This document shows, in pieces, positions 1-5,943 of a stretch of 7,606 nucleotides of DNA. The number at the start of each line of letters is the position of its first letter. Position 1 is the stretch's first letter. The notes below the pieces were generated by a model, which saw nothing but the letters and a program-made list of their open reading frames with translations, did no database searches and was not told where the DNA came from. The position numbers and the translations under genes were made by a program. The DNA comes from Candidatus Colicola coprequi (GTDB lineage: Bacteria > Bacteroidota > Bacteroidia > Bacteroidales > Paludibacteraceae). The stretch is from NCBI GenBank assembly GCA_018065765.1, contig JAGHSR010000023.1, forward strand, positions 1 to 7,606, given 5' to 3'.

Positions 1-498
1 GATTCTTTAGAACAATTCCGTTTGGAGACAAAACAAAGCCTTGCATTAGTAGAAAATAAATTTGATAATTTGTTTTCACGTTTGGATGATGGCTCCATTA
101 AGCCCATTGAGGGCGTTTTTGTGGAGGGGCAGGTTTTAGATGATCGTATTTACTTAGAACAACTGATTGGTAGTGCCATGAATGAGGTTGTCCTAATTGA
201 TGGATATATAGATGCTCGCACATTTGATATTTTGGAATCTCGTAAATTGGGTGTAAAAGCCACCATTTATACAGAGGCTGTTGGGCGCAAGTTGCTCTCT
301 GAAGCAAAGGCTCATGATGTTCAATATCCTAATCGTTCTATTGAATTAAAGACGTATAATAGCCGATTCCATGACCGATTTTTAATTATAGACGATGACT
401 TATATCACTTTGGTGCCTCATTCAATGAATTGGGTAAGCGATTATTTGCCTTTGATAAGATGGGATTAGATAAGGAAGTTATATTGAGCCAATTATAA
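1..498 (+). CDS. RhuM-type protein, C-terminal part (PLD-like domain), 5' end outside window
   Basis: The frame is open from base 1 and ends at TAA 496-498, so this is the last 165 residues of a longer protein cut by the window edge. A TTG at 22 could be read as a start, but the preceding codons (DSLEQFR) continue a charged helix, so I treat it as internal. A helical stretch is followed by a domain with alternating hydrophobic strands (VVLIDGYID, ATIYT) and a phospholipase-D-like signature, HDRFLIID followed by FGAS. This is an HxR form of the HxK-D motif. From memory, this combination forms the C-terminal half of Bacteroidetes RhuM/ORF6N-type proteins, whose N-terminal half is DNA-binding; that half is not visible here. 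Such genes often sit in accessory regions, for example beside restriction-modification loci, which fits the decayed DNA that follows. The biochemical role of the family is unclear. Confidence is good for the family and low for function. Confidence 0.72.
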   Translation, partial: DSLEQFRLETKQSLALVENKFDNLFSRLDDGSIKPIEGVFVEGQVLDDRIYLEQLIGSAMNEVVLIDGYIDARTFDILESRKLGVKATIYTEAVGRKLLSEAKAHDVQYPNRSIELKTYNSRFHDRFLIIDDDLYHFGASFNELGKRLFAFDKMGLDKEVILSQL

Positions 499-531
499 AA
501 AGTTGATCATTGAGAAGTAGTGAAGAAATAA

Positions 532-807
532 AATAATATCGTTTCGGCAAACGTAAAATGGCAGACATACACCTACTACGTAAAGGATGGCGACAATTGG
601 GTTGCAAGCAAGAATGTGGATAACGAATACAATGTAGATGGCGACTGGCTTGCTACTCGCTGGCGTCCGGAAGCAGGCAAGGACTTCAACTATGAGTGGT
701 GGGACATTGACGAGATAAAAGACGACACCATGAAGTGGTCTGCCCTCCGCGAGAAAGAAGATAGCACACGCTTCACTACAACCTTCACATGGAAGAAGGT
801 AAAGTAA
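532..807 (+). pseudogene. C-terminal remnant of a lipocalin-like secreted protein
   Basis: After an in-frame TAA at 529 the frame is open to TAA 805-807 and encodes about 91 residues. The sequence is rich in aromatic and acidic residues in alternating strands (KWQTYTYYVKDGDNWV, then TRFTTTFTWKKVK at the end). It resembles the last strands of small lipocalin-like beta-barrel proteins common in Bacteroidales. There is no ATG in frame, no signal peptide and no lipobox. The only near-cognate start, GTG at 616, would begin in the middle of what looks like continuous coding sequence. I therefore read it as a 5'-truncated gene. Its natural 3' end and a terminator 30 nt downstream are preserved. The lipocalin assignment rests on composition and remembered endings, so it is tentative. 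Confidence 0.45.
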
Positions 808-835
808 AAAAAATAAAAATATAATCCATTGACAG

Positions 836-867
836 GAAACGGCATCCAATCGGGTGTCGTTTCTTTT
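836..867 (+). terminator. Rho-independent terminator after the lipocalin-like remnant
   Basis: A 12-bp stem (836-847 with 852-863, two G-U pairs when read as RNA) closes a 4-nt loop AATC. It runs directly into TTTCTTTT. It lies 28 nt past the remnant's stop codon, where the terminator of an intact gene would be. Confidence 0.8.
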
Positions 868-896
868 GGGGTTCGGATTTCATTTTAATTGTATGA

Positions 897-1217
897 TGTT
901 TTCACGCAACGGACCGAAAAGTTACCATCTCATTAAAAGAGAGTGAGTACGGAAATCTCTCTTGGTATGGCGGTGCAGGTTTTGGAGTTGGTCTTTCAGA
1001 AGATTTTCCTCCCAAAGACACGAGATACATAGCAGATAAAGACGGAATCATGGCAAAAATTGGTATTCATGCTATTACCGGCATCGAATATACGTTTAAG
1101 AAAATCCCTCTCTGTCTTGCTGCTGATTTCCGTCCGAGATGGGCTTGTTATATAAATCGTTATCAATTTGATGGATTAGATTGGTCTCTCGGCTTATCTA
1201 TTAGATATTGCTACTAA
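897..1217 (+). pseudogene. C-terminal remnant of an outer-membrane beta-barrel-like protein
   Basis: The frame is open from 897 (just after an in-frame TGA at 894) to TAA 1215-1217, about 106 codons. It shows the alternating pattern of a small outer-membrane barrel: SWYGGAGFGVGLSEDF, then KIGIHAITGIEYTFKKIPL, then LAADFRPRW, and a final strand LDWSLGLSIRYCY. A terminal aromatic residue is typical of barrels recognised by BamA. There is no ATG near the 5' end. The first ATG in frame is about half-way along and would cut the barrel. An ATG-ATG at 893-898 opens a different frame that stops after 17 codons. It is read as a 5'-deleted gene. No specific family can be named. Confidence 0.5.
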
Positions 1218-1262
1218 TTGTTTAAATTATAGCTGTCCAGTAAAAACATACGAGGTTGGTAT

Positions 1263-1300
1263 AAAAAAATGCAGACTCTAACTAGTTCTGCATTTTTTTT
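1263..1300. terminator. Bidirectional hairpin terminator
   Basis: AAAAAAATGCAGA (1263-1275) pairs perfectly with TCTGCATTTTTTT (1287-1299). This gives a hairpin with an 11-nt loop that carries an A-tract on one side and a T-tract on the other. It can therefore end transcription from both strands: the barrel-like remnant from the left, and the ATPase-like remnant plus any read-through from rsmD from the right. Confidence 0.85.
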
Positions 1301-1363
1301 GATGCAATAATACTTATTCCCCTTTCGGCAACTTGCGGAGGAGGGTGGCACGGAGGAAGCAAA

Positions 1364-1525
1364 TTATGGTTTTAGGCAACCGATAGGCACTACAAATATG
1401 CCATCTTCACGTTGGTAGGCATACGAACCAACTGCTGTTAAGACCATGAAAAATGAGGCGTTCTTCATCTTATCGGTATCTGATTCTGCAAAATGTTCCA
1501 CGATTTTAGATGGGGCATCCACCCG
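1364..1525 (-). pseudogene. C-terminal remnant, possibly of a DUF4143-type AAA ATPase
   Basis: On the minus strand the frame is open from 1525 (an in-frame TGA precedes it) to TAA at 1366-1364. It encodes about 53 residues ending SYAYQREDGIFVVPIGCLKP. That ending resembles, from memory, the C-terminus of Bacteroidales ATP-binding proteins of the AAA/DUF4143 kind, proposed to act in toxin-antitoxin or defence contexts. The ATPase motifs themselves are absent. The first in-frame ATG is about 20 codons in, and there is no promoter-like sequence. The upstream end runs into an 11-bp tandem repeat, where the coding match appears to stop. It is a third 3'-terminal gene fragment in a row. The family call is weak; the remnant reading is stronger. 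Confidence 0.4.
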
Positions 1526-1548
1526 TCATCCACCCGTAATCCACCCGT
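1516..1548. repeat. 11-bp tandem repeat, three copies
   Basis: The unit CATCCACCCGT occurs at 1516-1526 and 1527-1537, and with one change (AATCCACCCGT) at 1538-1548. It marks the point where the ATPase-like remnant stops making sense. It is followed at once by an inverted repeat CGTGC (1546-1550) / GCACG (1561-1565) and a heptamer array. Confidence 0.85.
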
Positions 1549-1560
1549 GCGTGGAACAAT

Positions 1561-1588
1561 GCACGATGCAAAATGCAGGATGCAAAAT
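1561..1588. repeat. Heptamer array 1 (GCARRAT-like), four units, abutting rsmD 3' end
   Basis: Four in-phase 7-bp units: GCACGAT, GCAAAAT, GCAGGAT, GCAAAAT. They end 2 bp from the rsmD stop codon (minus strand, TGA at 1593-1591). The unit and its plus-strand orientation match the large array before relA at 3095-3234, so these are two members of one repeat family in this window. Confidence 0.85.
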
Positions 1589-1590
1589 AA

Positions 1591-2121
1591 TCAGCCGAAG
1601 AATGTAAAGTTGACGCTACCGTAGGTGCGTTTCTCAACGAAATGGGGATGGGACGAGAAATCGTTGTTCTTGGAATGTTCCAGTACGAACATTCCATTTT
1701 CTTTTAGCAGTTCGCGGTCAAAGATGAGGTCGGGAAGAGAAGAAAGTTTATCCAACGCATAGGGAGGGTCAGCGTAGATGAAATCGTATTGTACTTGGCA
1801 GGCATTGATGAATCGAAACACGTCGCTGCGAATGAGTGACAAGTTGTGAATGCCAAGTTGTTTGCAAACAGATATGATATAGTTTTGCTGTGTGTGTGCT
1901 ACTTCCACAGCGGTCACTTCGCGTGCGCCACGACTGATGAACTCCAAACCGATGCCGCCTGTTCCGGCAAAGAGGTCAAGCATATCTATTTGGTCGAAGT
2001 CTATTCGGTTGTTAAGCAGATTGAACAGGCTCTCTTTGGCAAAGTCTGTAGTGGGGCGTGCGGTTATATTTTTAGGGGGAGACAACCGCCTCCCCCCATA
2101 TATTCCTGAGATGATTCTCAT
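1591..2121 (-). CDS. rsmD: 16S rRNA (guanine(966)-N(2))-methyltransferase RsmD
   Basis: This 176-residue protein has the usual length for RsmD, which methylates the N2 of G966 of 16S rRNA in the small subunit using S-adenosylmethionine. The N-terminus MRIISGIYGGRRL and the following RPTTDFAKESLFNLL are family hallmarks. The SAM-binding glycine loop is DLFAGTGGIGLEFISRGA (residues 49-66). The catalytic N-methyltransferase motif is DPPY (118-121), preceded by YDFIYA. It starts at ATG 2121-2119, 27 nt after the stop of the upstream membrane-protein gene on the same strand, so the two are probably co-transcribed from the promoter at 2993-2962. The stop codon is almost flush with heptamer array 1. 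No dedicated terminator follows; the bidirectional hairpin near 1263-1300 is the nearest. The sequence appears complete and intact. Confidence 0.95.
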   Translation of the reverse strand: MRIISGIYGGRRLSPPKNITARPTTDFAKESLFNLLNNRIDFDQIDMLDLFAGTGGIGLEFISRGAREVTAVEVAHTQQNYIISVCKQLGIHNLSLIRSDVFRFINACQVQYDFIYADPPYALDKLSSLPDLIFDRELLKENGMFVLEHSKNNDFSSHPHFVEKRTYGSVNFTFFG

Positions 2122-2148
2122 AAGTGTAGAGTGTGCTGCGACACTAAG

Positions 2149-2904
2149 TTATTCCCAGTTACCGGCATTGTTGTTCGGTGCATTGATATCACCTACCTTG
2201 AGACCCGTGTAGTGCTCCAATTTCTTCTCCTTGTCTATGAGGTTGACGAGCTCTTGTGCGTCCAAATCACTCAAATATGTATTGAAGTGTGCGCGCGCTT
2301 CAAACAGAGGAACTTGAATACCTTGTGATGTGGTATATTGATTGTTGGTCTCTACTTCAAATTTGACGTGATTGGTATAGGGGATATAGATAATGTCACC
2401 AATGTTAGCTTCTGTGTAAGCGCCCTTGTAGATAGTTTCAATCATGTTCTTTTTGATGGTGTCGCGACGGAATCCTACCAAACTATTGTCTATGATTTCG
2501 CGATCGTTTGCCCAGACATATTTGTATAGTTCCTCTACATCTTCCATTCCTGTTTTCACTTTGGCTTTGATGATGGCTTTTTCTATCATTTTGGCAGCTT
2601 TGTGTTCAGTCAGTCCGGCCTCCAACTGCTTGTCGGTAAGGCTTCCCTCCTTCATTACTTCTTTTTTGGGAGTTGTTTTCAAGAACATAACCAACGAATC
2701 CAAGTCAGCGGTGTAATACCCTTTGACCAGTTTGAACTCAGCCTGTGCGGTGCGGATGGCAATCAGATTTTTGACAACAGCAGTCTCGCGTATGGCGCGT
2801 TTTTCCTCAAATTTGATAGGAGTAACAACGCTATCCACGCAAATGTAGGCAAGGAACAAGGCGGAAATGCCAAGAAGGATACGATAAATAATTTTACTAT
2901 TCAT
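2149..2904 (-). CDS. Conserved Bacteroidales membrane-anchored protein of unknown function
   Basis: The start is MNSKIIYRILLG at 2904-2902. A longer reading from 2964 is excluded because its start codon overlaps the -7 promoter box. The protein is 251 residues, with one N-terminal membrane segment at about residues 5-24 and no cleavage site. The remainder is probably periplasmic or surface-facing, anchored in the inner membrane. Just after the anchor comes a segment like IRTAQAEFKLVKGYYTADLD, reminiscent of the helix-plus-loop beginning of type II secretion pseudopilins; that is a resemblance only. The C-terminus (LKVGDINAPNNNAGNWE) is one I recall as a conserved ending in Bacteroidales hypothetical proteins. 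It is first in a unit with rsmD, 27 nt apart, behind a clear promoter. No enzymatic motif is seen and no function is assigned. Confidence 0.85.
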   Translation of the reverse strand: MNSKIIYRILLGISALFLAYICVDSVVTPIKFEEKRAIRETAVVKNLIAIRTAQAEFKLVKGYYTADLDSLVMFLKTTPKKEVMKEGSLTDKQLEAGLTEHKAAKMIEKAIIKAKVKTGMEDVEELYKYVWANDREIIDNSLVGFRRDTIKKNMIETIYKGAYTEANIGDIIYIPYTNHVKFEVETNNQYTTSQGIQVPLFEARAHFNTYLSDLDAQELVNLIDKEKKLEHYTGLKVGDINAPNNNAGNWE

Positions 2905-2961
2905 AATGTTTATTTTTAGAGTTTCTTGTAGCAGAAGTGCTATTACAGCACATTTTCGGCA

Positions 2962-2993
2962 CAAAGGTACGGAAACATTTCGACATACACAAA
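2962..2993 (-). promoter_or_regulatory. Bacteroidetes-type promoter for the membrane-protein/rsmD unit
   Basis: On the minus strand, TTTG (2993-2990), a 20-nt spacer and TACCTTTG (2969-2962) match the sigma-AB consensus TTTG / TAnnTTTG. Transcription would begin near 2955, leaving a leader of about 50 nt before the ATG at 2904. Confidence 0.8.
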
Positions 2994-3029
2994 TCTTTTT
3001 TTAAAATTATAATTTTTTATTCCTGAAAG

Positions 3030-3060
3030 TTGTCAGTTTGCGTAAATTTGTTTACTTTTG
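3030..3060 (+). promoter_or_regulatory. Bacteroidetes-type promoter for relA-like gene
   Basis: TTG (3030-3032), a 20-nt spacer and TACTTTTG (3053-3060) match the Bacteroidetes -33/-7 pattern. Transcription would start near 3066. The mRNA leader would then be about 165 nt, most of it the heptamer array. This promoter is divergent from the one at 2962-2993, with about 37 bp between the two. Confidence 0.7.
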
Positions 3061-3094
3061 TCCCCATAATATATAGACCGCTGCGCTATAGAAG

Positions 3095-3234
3095 GCAAAA
3101 TGCGGAATGCAGAATGCAAAATGCAAAATACAGAATGCAAAATGCAAAATGCAGAATACAAAATGCAGAATGCAAAATGCAGAATGCAAAATGCAGAATA
3201 CAAAATGCAGAATGCAAAGTACAAAATGCAGAAT
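3095..3234. repeat. Heptamer array 2 (RCARAAT), 20 in-phase units, ending in the relA start codon
   Basis: Twenty consecutive 7-bp units run without a single insertion or deletion. The commonest are GCAAAAT and GCAGAAT; variants are ACAAAAT, ACAGAAT, GCGGAAT and GCAAAGT. A degenerate 21st unit, GGAGGAT, occupies 3235-3241. The last proper unit supplies the A and T of the ATG at 3233-3235. Because 7 is not a multiple of 3 and the unit yields no stop codon, the array is open in all frames on both strands and contains an ATG in most units. It lies downstream of the predicted transcription start and would form an A-rich mRNA leader. Confidence 0.95.
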
Positions 3235-4687
3235 GGAGGATAACAATCAGATATTATATCAGATACTGACAGACCGTTTGGAATTGTTGCGTCAGTTGGA
3301 CACCGAAGGCGATAGTGAGCGCCGTAGGCATGTGGCGAAGGAGACATCTATTTTGCATGCGCCTTTGGCTCACCGTTTGGGTTTGTACCAAATCAAGACC
3401 GAAATGGAGGATTTGGCACTCAAGTTCACCCATTATGATGCGTACAAGTACATAGCCCATGCGCTCAACGAGAAGAAGAGCGAACGTGATGAATACATAC
3501 GAGCGTTCATTCTCCCTTTGGAAGAAAAGCTCAAGCAAGCGGGATATTCGTTCACCATCAAGGGCAGACCGAAATCCATTCACAGCATCTACCATAAAAT
3601 GCAGGTTCAACGGTGCGATGTAGATGGTATATACGACCTATTTGCCATTCGCATCATTTTAGACTCTGCATCAGAAAACGAAAAGCGGGATTGCTGGCAG
3701 GTTTATTCTATCATAACAGACATGTATCAGCCCAATCCCAAACGGCTTCGCGATTGGCTGAGTGTGCCCAAAGAGAACGGTTATGAGAGCCTGCATACCA
3801 CAGTACTTGGCCCCGGAGATAAATGGGTAGAAGTGCAGATACGAACCGCTCGTATGGATGCCATCGCGGAGAGAGGCGTGGCAGCTCACTGGGCTTATAA
3901 GGGAGTGCAAGGCAATTTGTTGGCAGGTGACAAACAATATGTGTATGTTTTCACACCAACGGGCGATCTCAAGCGTCTGCCGCAGGGGGCGACGGTGCTG
4001 GACTTTGCCTATTCCATTCACTCGGATGTGGGGGCTCATTGTGTAGGTGGACGCATTCGCAATCAAAACGTATCCATCCGTCAACGCCTCAATAATGGTG
4101 ACCGAGTAGAGATAATCACTCAGCCCAATCAGCGCCCTACACAGGATTGGTTGAGTATCGCGGTTTCCGCTCGTGCCAAGAACAAAATCCGTCAGGCGCT
4201 CAAGGAGATTGAATACAAGAACGCAGCAGAGGGCAGAGAGATGCTTGAACGCCGGCTCAAGAATTGGAAACTGGAGTACGATGAAGTCAAGATAGGGCAC
4301 ATAGCATCGCGTTTGGGTTATAAAGCGGTAACAGATATGTATCAGTCTTTGGCTATGGGACGCGAGGATATCTTGCGGCTCAAAGATATGTACTTGGATA
4401 GTTTGACCGCCGGAAACACGTCATCGGAACGTCCTGCTGCTACCTCCACAGTGTTTACATCGGCAGCGCAGTCTGCTTTGAGTATAGAAGTAAACATGAA
4501 CGTAAAGGATGTTGATTACAATCTGAGCAAGTGCTGCAACCCGCAGCCGTGTGATCCTATTTTTGGGTTTATCAGTATCAGCAAGGGCATCCGTATTCAC
4601 CGTTGCGACTGTGCTAACGCGGACAATATGCGTCAACGATACCCGTACCGTATTGTCCCTGCACGTTGGGTGGAGAAGAAAGGGTAG
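3233..4687 (+). CDS. RelA/SpoT-family (p)ppGpp synthetase lacking HD and ACT domains
   Basis: The protein makes the alarmone (p)ppGpp by pyrophosphate transfer from ATP to GDP/GTP, and is 484 residues where bacterial long RelA/SpoT proteins are about 700-750. Residues 1-60 match only the end of the hydrolase region (LTDRLELLRQL, then HAPLAHRLGLYQIKTEMEDL); the HD metal-binding motifs are gone. The synthetase looks complete: KGRPKSIHSIYHKM (110-123), YDLFAIR (134-140), RLRD (171-174, an RxKD-type basic motif), PKENGYESLHT (179-189), EVQIRT (200-205), AERGVAAHW (212-220). After only about 16 residues the TGS domain begins (about 237-298). A helical region follows, then the zinc-finger region (CC at 434-435, H456, C460). 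It ends at RWVEKKG, where an ACT domain would normally begin. I chose ATG 3233 because everything upstream is repeat DNA. It is probably co-transcribed with the next gene. It may be functional or a decaying paralogue. Confidence 0.9.
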   Translation: MEDNNQILYQILTDRLELLRQLDTEGDSERRRHVAKETSILHAPLAHRLGLYQIKTEMEDLALKFTHYDAYKYIAHALNEKKSERDEYIRAFILPLEEKLKQAGYSFTIKGRPKSIHSIYHKMQVQRCDVDGIYDLFAIRIILDSASENEKRDCWQVYSIITDMYQPNPKRLRDWLSVPKENGYESLHTTVLGPGDKWVEVQIRTARMDAIAERGVAAHWAYKGVQGNLLAGDKQYVYVFTPTGDLKRLPQGATVLDFAYSIHSDVGAHCVGGRIRNQNVSIRQRLNNGDRVEIITQPNQRPTQDWLSIAVSARAKNKIRQALKEIEYKNAAEGREMLERRLKNWKLEYDEVKIGHIASRLGYKAVTDMYQSLAMGREDILRLKDMYLDSLTAGNTSSERPAATSTVFTSAAQSALSIEVNMNVKDVDYNLSKCCNPQPCDPIFGFISISKGIRIHRCDCANADNMRQRYPYRIVPARWVEKKG

Positions 4688-4693
4688 AGTGGA

Positions 4694-5938
4694 ATGAAGC
4701 AGTTAGGCTGGTTGATAATATTCATTGTGTTTTTCCCAAGCGTTCTTTGTGCGCGTACCTACCGAGGACGTGTGGTGGATGCCGCACAAATGCCTATCTT
4801 GTACGCCAGTGTATATTTGCAGGAGAATCCTGTAGTGGGCACAGCAACCAATGCGGATGGATTATTTTCTTTGGACGTGGATAGTGCATACGCAGACGGT
4901 ACGTTGGTTGTTTGTTGCATAGGGTACGCCAAACATACTCGTTTGCTCAGCACAATGGACACTACGCTTGGCGTGATTCAACTCACCGAACAACCCATTG
5001 AACTTGAACAAACCGTAGTTGAAGCCAAGAAAAAACATCGTAGCAAACGCAAACTGCTGGCAGAAGTGCTGCATCAGACTTATCTTCGATTGGAAGAAAC
5101 ATGGCCACATGCCCCTATCGCATATTGTGTAGTCAGCGATGTAAAGATGGATGCTCATTCCTCCCCCTGGGGCATGGAACAAATGATTGCCAACGTAATA
5201 GAGATACCTTCTTCAGCTATCGACAGAGCCGATAGTGTGCAGTTTGTTGGCGAGTATTGTAAACGCTATTGTTCGCCGGCGGTGCGTGCAAAGATAGATA
5301 CGGTGATGCGCCATGAGCAAGATAATAAAATGCGTAAGATGGCGTCTGCCATTGATAGTGGTACTATTGTTCATCGTGCACTATGGAAGATGTGTTTGCA
5401 ACGTCACCATCTGCTGGATACAGAGAATGAATTGTCACGCTGGCGTTTGAGCCGTGATGGCGATGCACAGTGTGTCCTCACCTATACTCTCAAAAAAAAC
5501 TATCTGGGAATTGTCAAAGCGCAGATTGTGGAGAACTTGATAGTCGATGCCTACGATTTCACGGTGCAATCGTACACTATTGATATGGCTGTGCAATTGT
5601 TTTTGCCATTTAGTATCAAACTCAAGGGAACGGAACTGGAATGGATGAACTTGTTGAATATGAGTGACTCTGCGCTGGAGAAGTTCCGTCTCAAACGCGG
5701 CAAAGTGCATGCACGTATCTCAACGGTGTATGAGATGCGCGATGGCATGGTCGTTCCGGTAGAGAAGAACATGCATACCACGGCATTATTTGAGGACAAT
5801 CGTCACAATCAACTTCCCTATGAGGTGTTGGCCACTCAGCATGTAGTGGAAGTTCAAACAAGGGATGTTCAACCCCACAAACACTATAACAAACGTCAAT
5901 CAGTCAAGCGTGAGTTGTCAGTAGTCAGTTATCAGTAG
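4694..5938 (+). CDS. Exported protein with N-terminal CarboxypepD_reg-like domain
   Basis: This 414-residue protein starts at ATG 4694, 6 nt after the relA-like stop, so translation is probably coupled. Residues 1-20 form a signal peptide (hydrophobic LIIFIVFFPSVLCA, cleavage likely after A20; the Cys does not sit in a good lipobox). Residues about 22-110 are a CarboxypepD_reg-like beta-sandwich, shown by YRGRVVDAAQMPILYASVYL, GTATNADGLFSLDV, VVCCIGYAK and LTEQPIELEQTVVEA. This domain opens many Bacteroidetes outer-membrane proteins, including SusC/TonB-dependent receptors. No plug or barrel follows here; a basic patch (KKKHRSKRK) leads into about 300 residues I do not recognise. It is presumably periplasmic or outer-membrane associated. 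The last seven residues are encoded by heptamer array 3, and the 3' end overlaps the 3' end of rlmN by 14 bp. The domain call is confident; function is unknown. Confidence 0.85.
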   Translation: MKQLGWLIIFIVFFPSVLCARTYRGRVVDAAQMPILYASVYLQENPVVGTATNADGLFSLDVDSAYADGTLVVCCIGYAKHTRLLSTMDTTLGVIQLTEQPIELEQTVVEAKKKHRSKRKLLAEVLHQTYLRLEETWPHAPIAYCVVSDVKMDAHSSPWGMEQMIANVIEIPSSAIDRADSVQFVGEYCKRYCSPAVRAKIDTVMRHEQDNKMRKMASAIDSGTIVHRALWKMCLQRHHLLDTENELSRWRLSRDGDAQCVLTYTLKKNYLGIVKAQIVENLIVDAYDFTVQSYTIDMAVQLFLPFSIKLKGTELEWMNLLNMSDSALEKFRLKRGKVHARISTVYEMRDGMVVPVEKNMHTTALFEDNRHNQLPYEVLATQHVVEVQTRDVQPHKHYNKRQSVKRELSVVSYQ

Positions 5939-5943
5939 TCAGT
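5914..5943. repeat. Heptamer array 3 (GTWRTCA), four units, in two overlapping gene ends
   Basis: Units GTTGTCA, GTAGTCA, GTTATCA and GTAGTCA occupy 5914-5941, followed by GTG. The array contains both stop codons: TAG 5936-5938 of the plus-strand gene and TGA 5927-5925 of rlmN. It supplies the last residues of both proteins (LSVVSYQ and about TTDN). The unit differs in sequence from arrays 1 and 2 but has the same 7-bp period. Confidence 0.85.

Noticed and set aside
616..807. 63-residue gene starting at GTG 616
   Set aside because: The coding-like sequence continues upstream to 532 without a start, so this is better read as part of a truncated gene.
1546..1565. Terminator for rsmD
   Set aside because: The inverted repeat has only a 5-bp stem with a 10-nt loop and no T-tract on the minus strand.
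2905..2964. 20-residue N-terminal extension of the membrane protein
   Set aside because: Its TTG start overlaps the -7 promoter box at 2962-2969, so the transcript from that promoter would not contain it.
3107..3232. N-terminal extension of the RelA-like protein (42 residues, pattern MQNAKCK repeated)
   Set aside because: It is a literal translation of the heptamer array, which is open in every frame; the homologous sequence begins only after ATG 3233.
3095..3234. CRISPR-like array
   Set aside because: Units are 7 bp and contiguous, with no spacers and no cas genes nearby.
3030..3347. Several overlapping Cys/Ile/Phe- or Gln/Asn/Cys-rich ORFs on both strands
   Set aside because: They exist only because the 7-bp unit has no stop codon in any frame; outside the array they run into promoter DNA or antisense to the relA-like gene.
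4694..4753. Lipoprotein signal (SVLC) in the CarboxypepD_reg-like protein
   Set aside because: Leu directly before the Cys and the lack of a small residue at that position do not fit a lipobox; an ordinary signal-peptide cut after Ala20 fits better.
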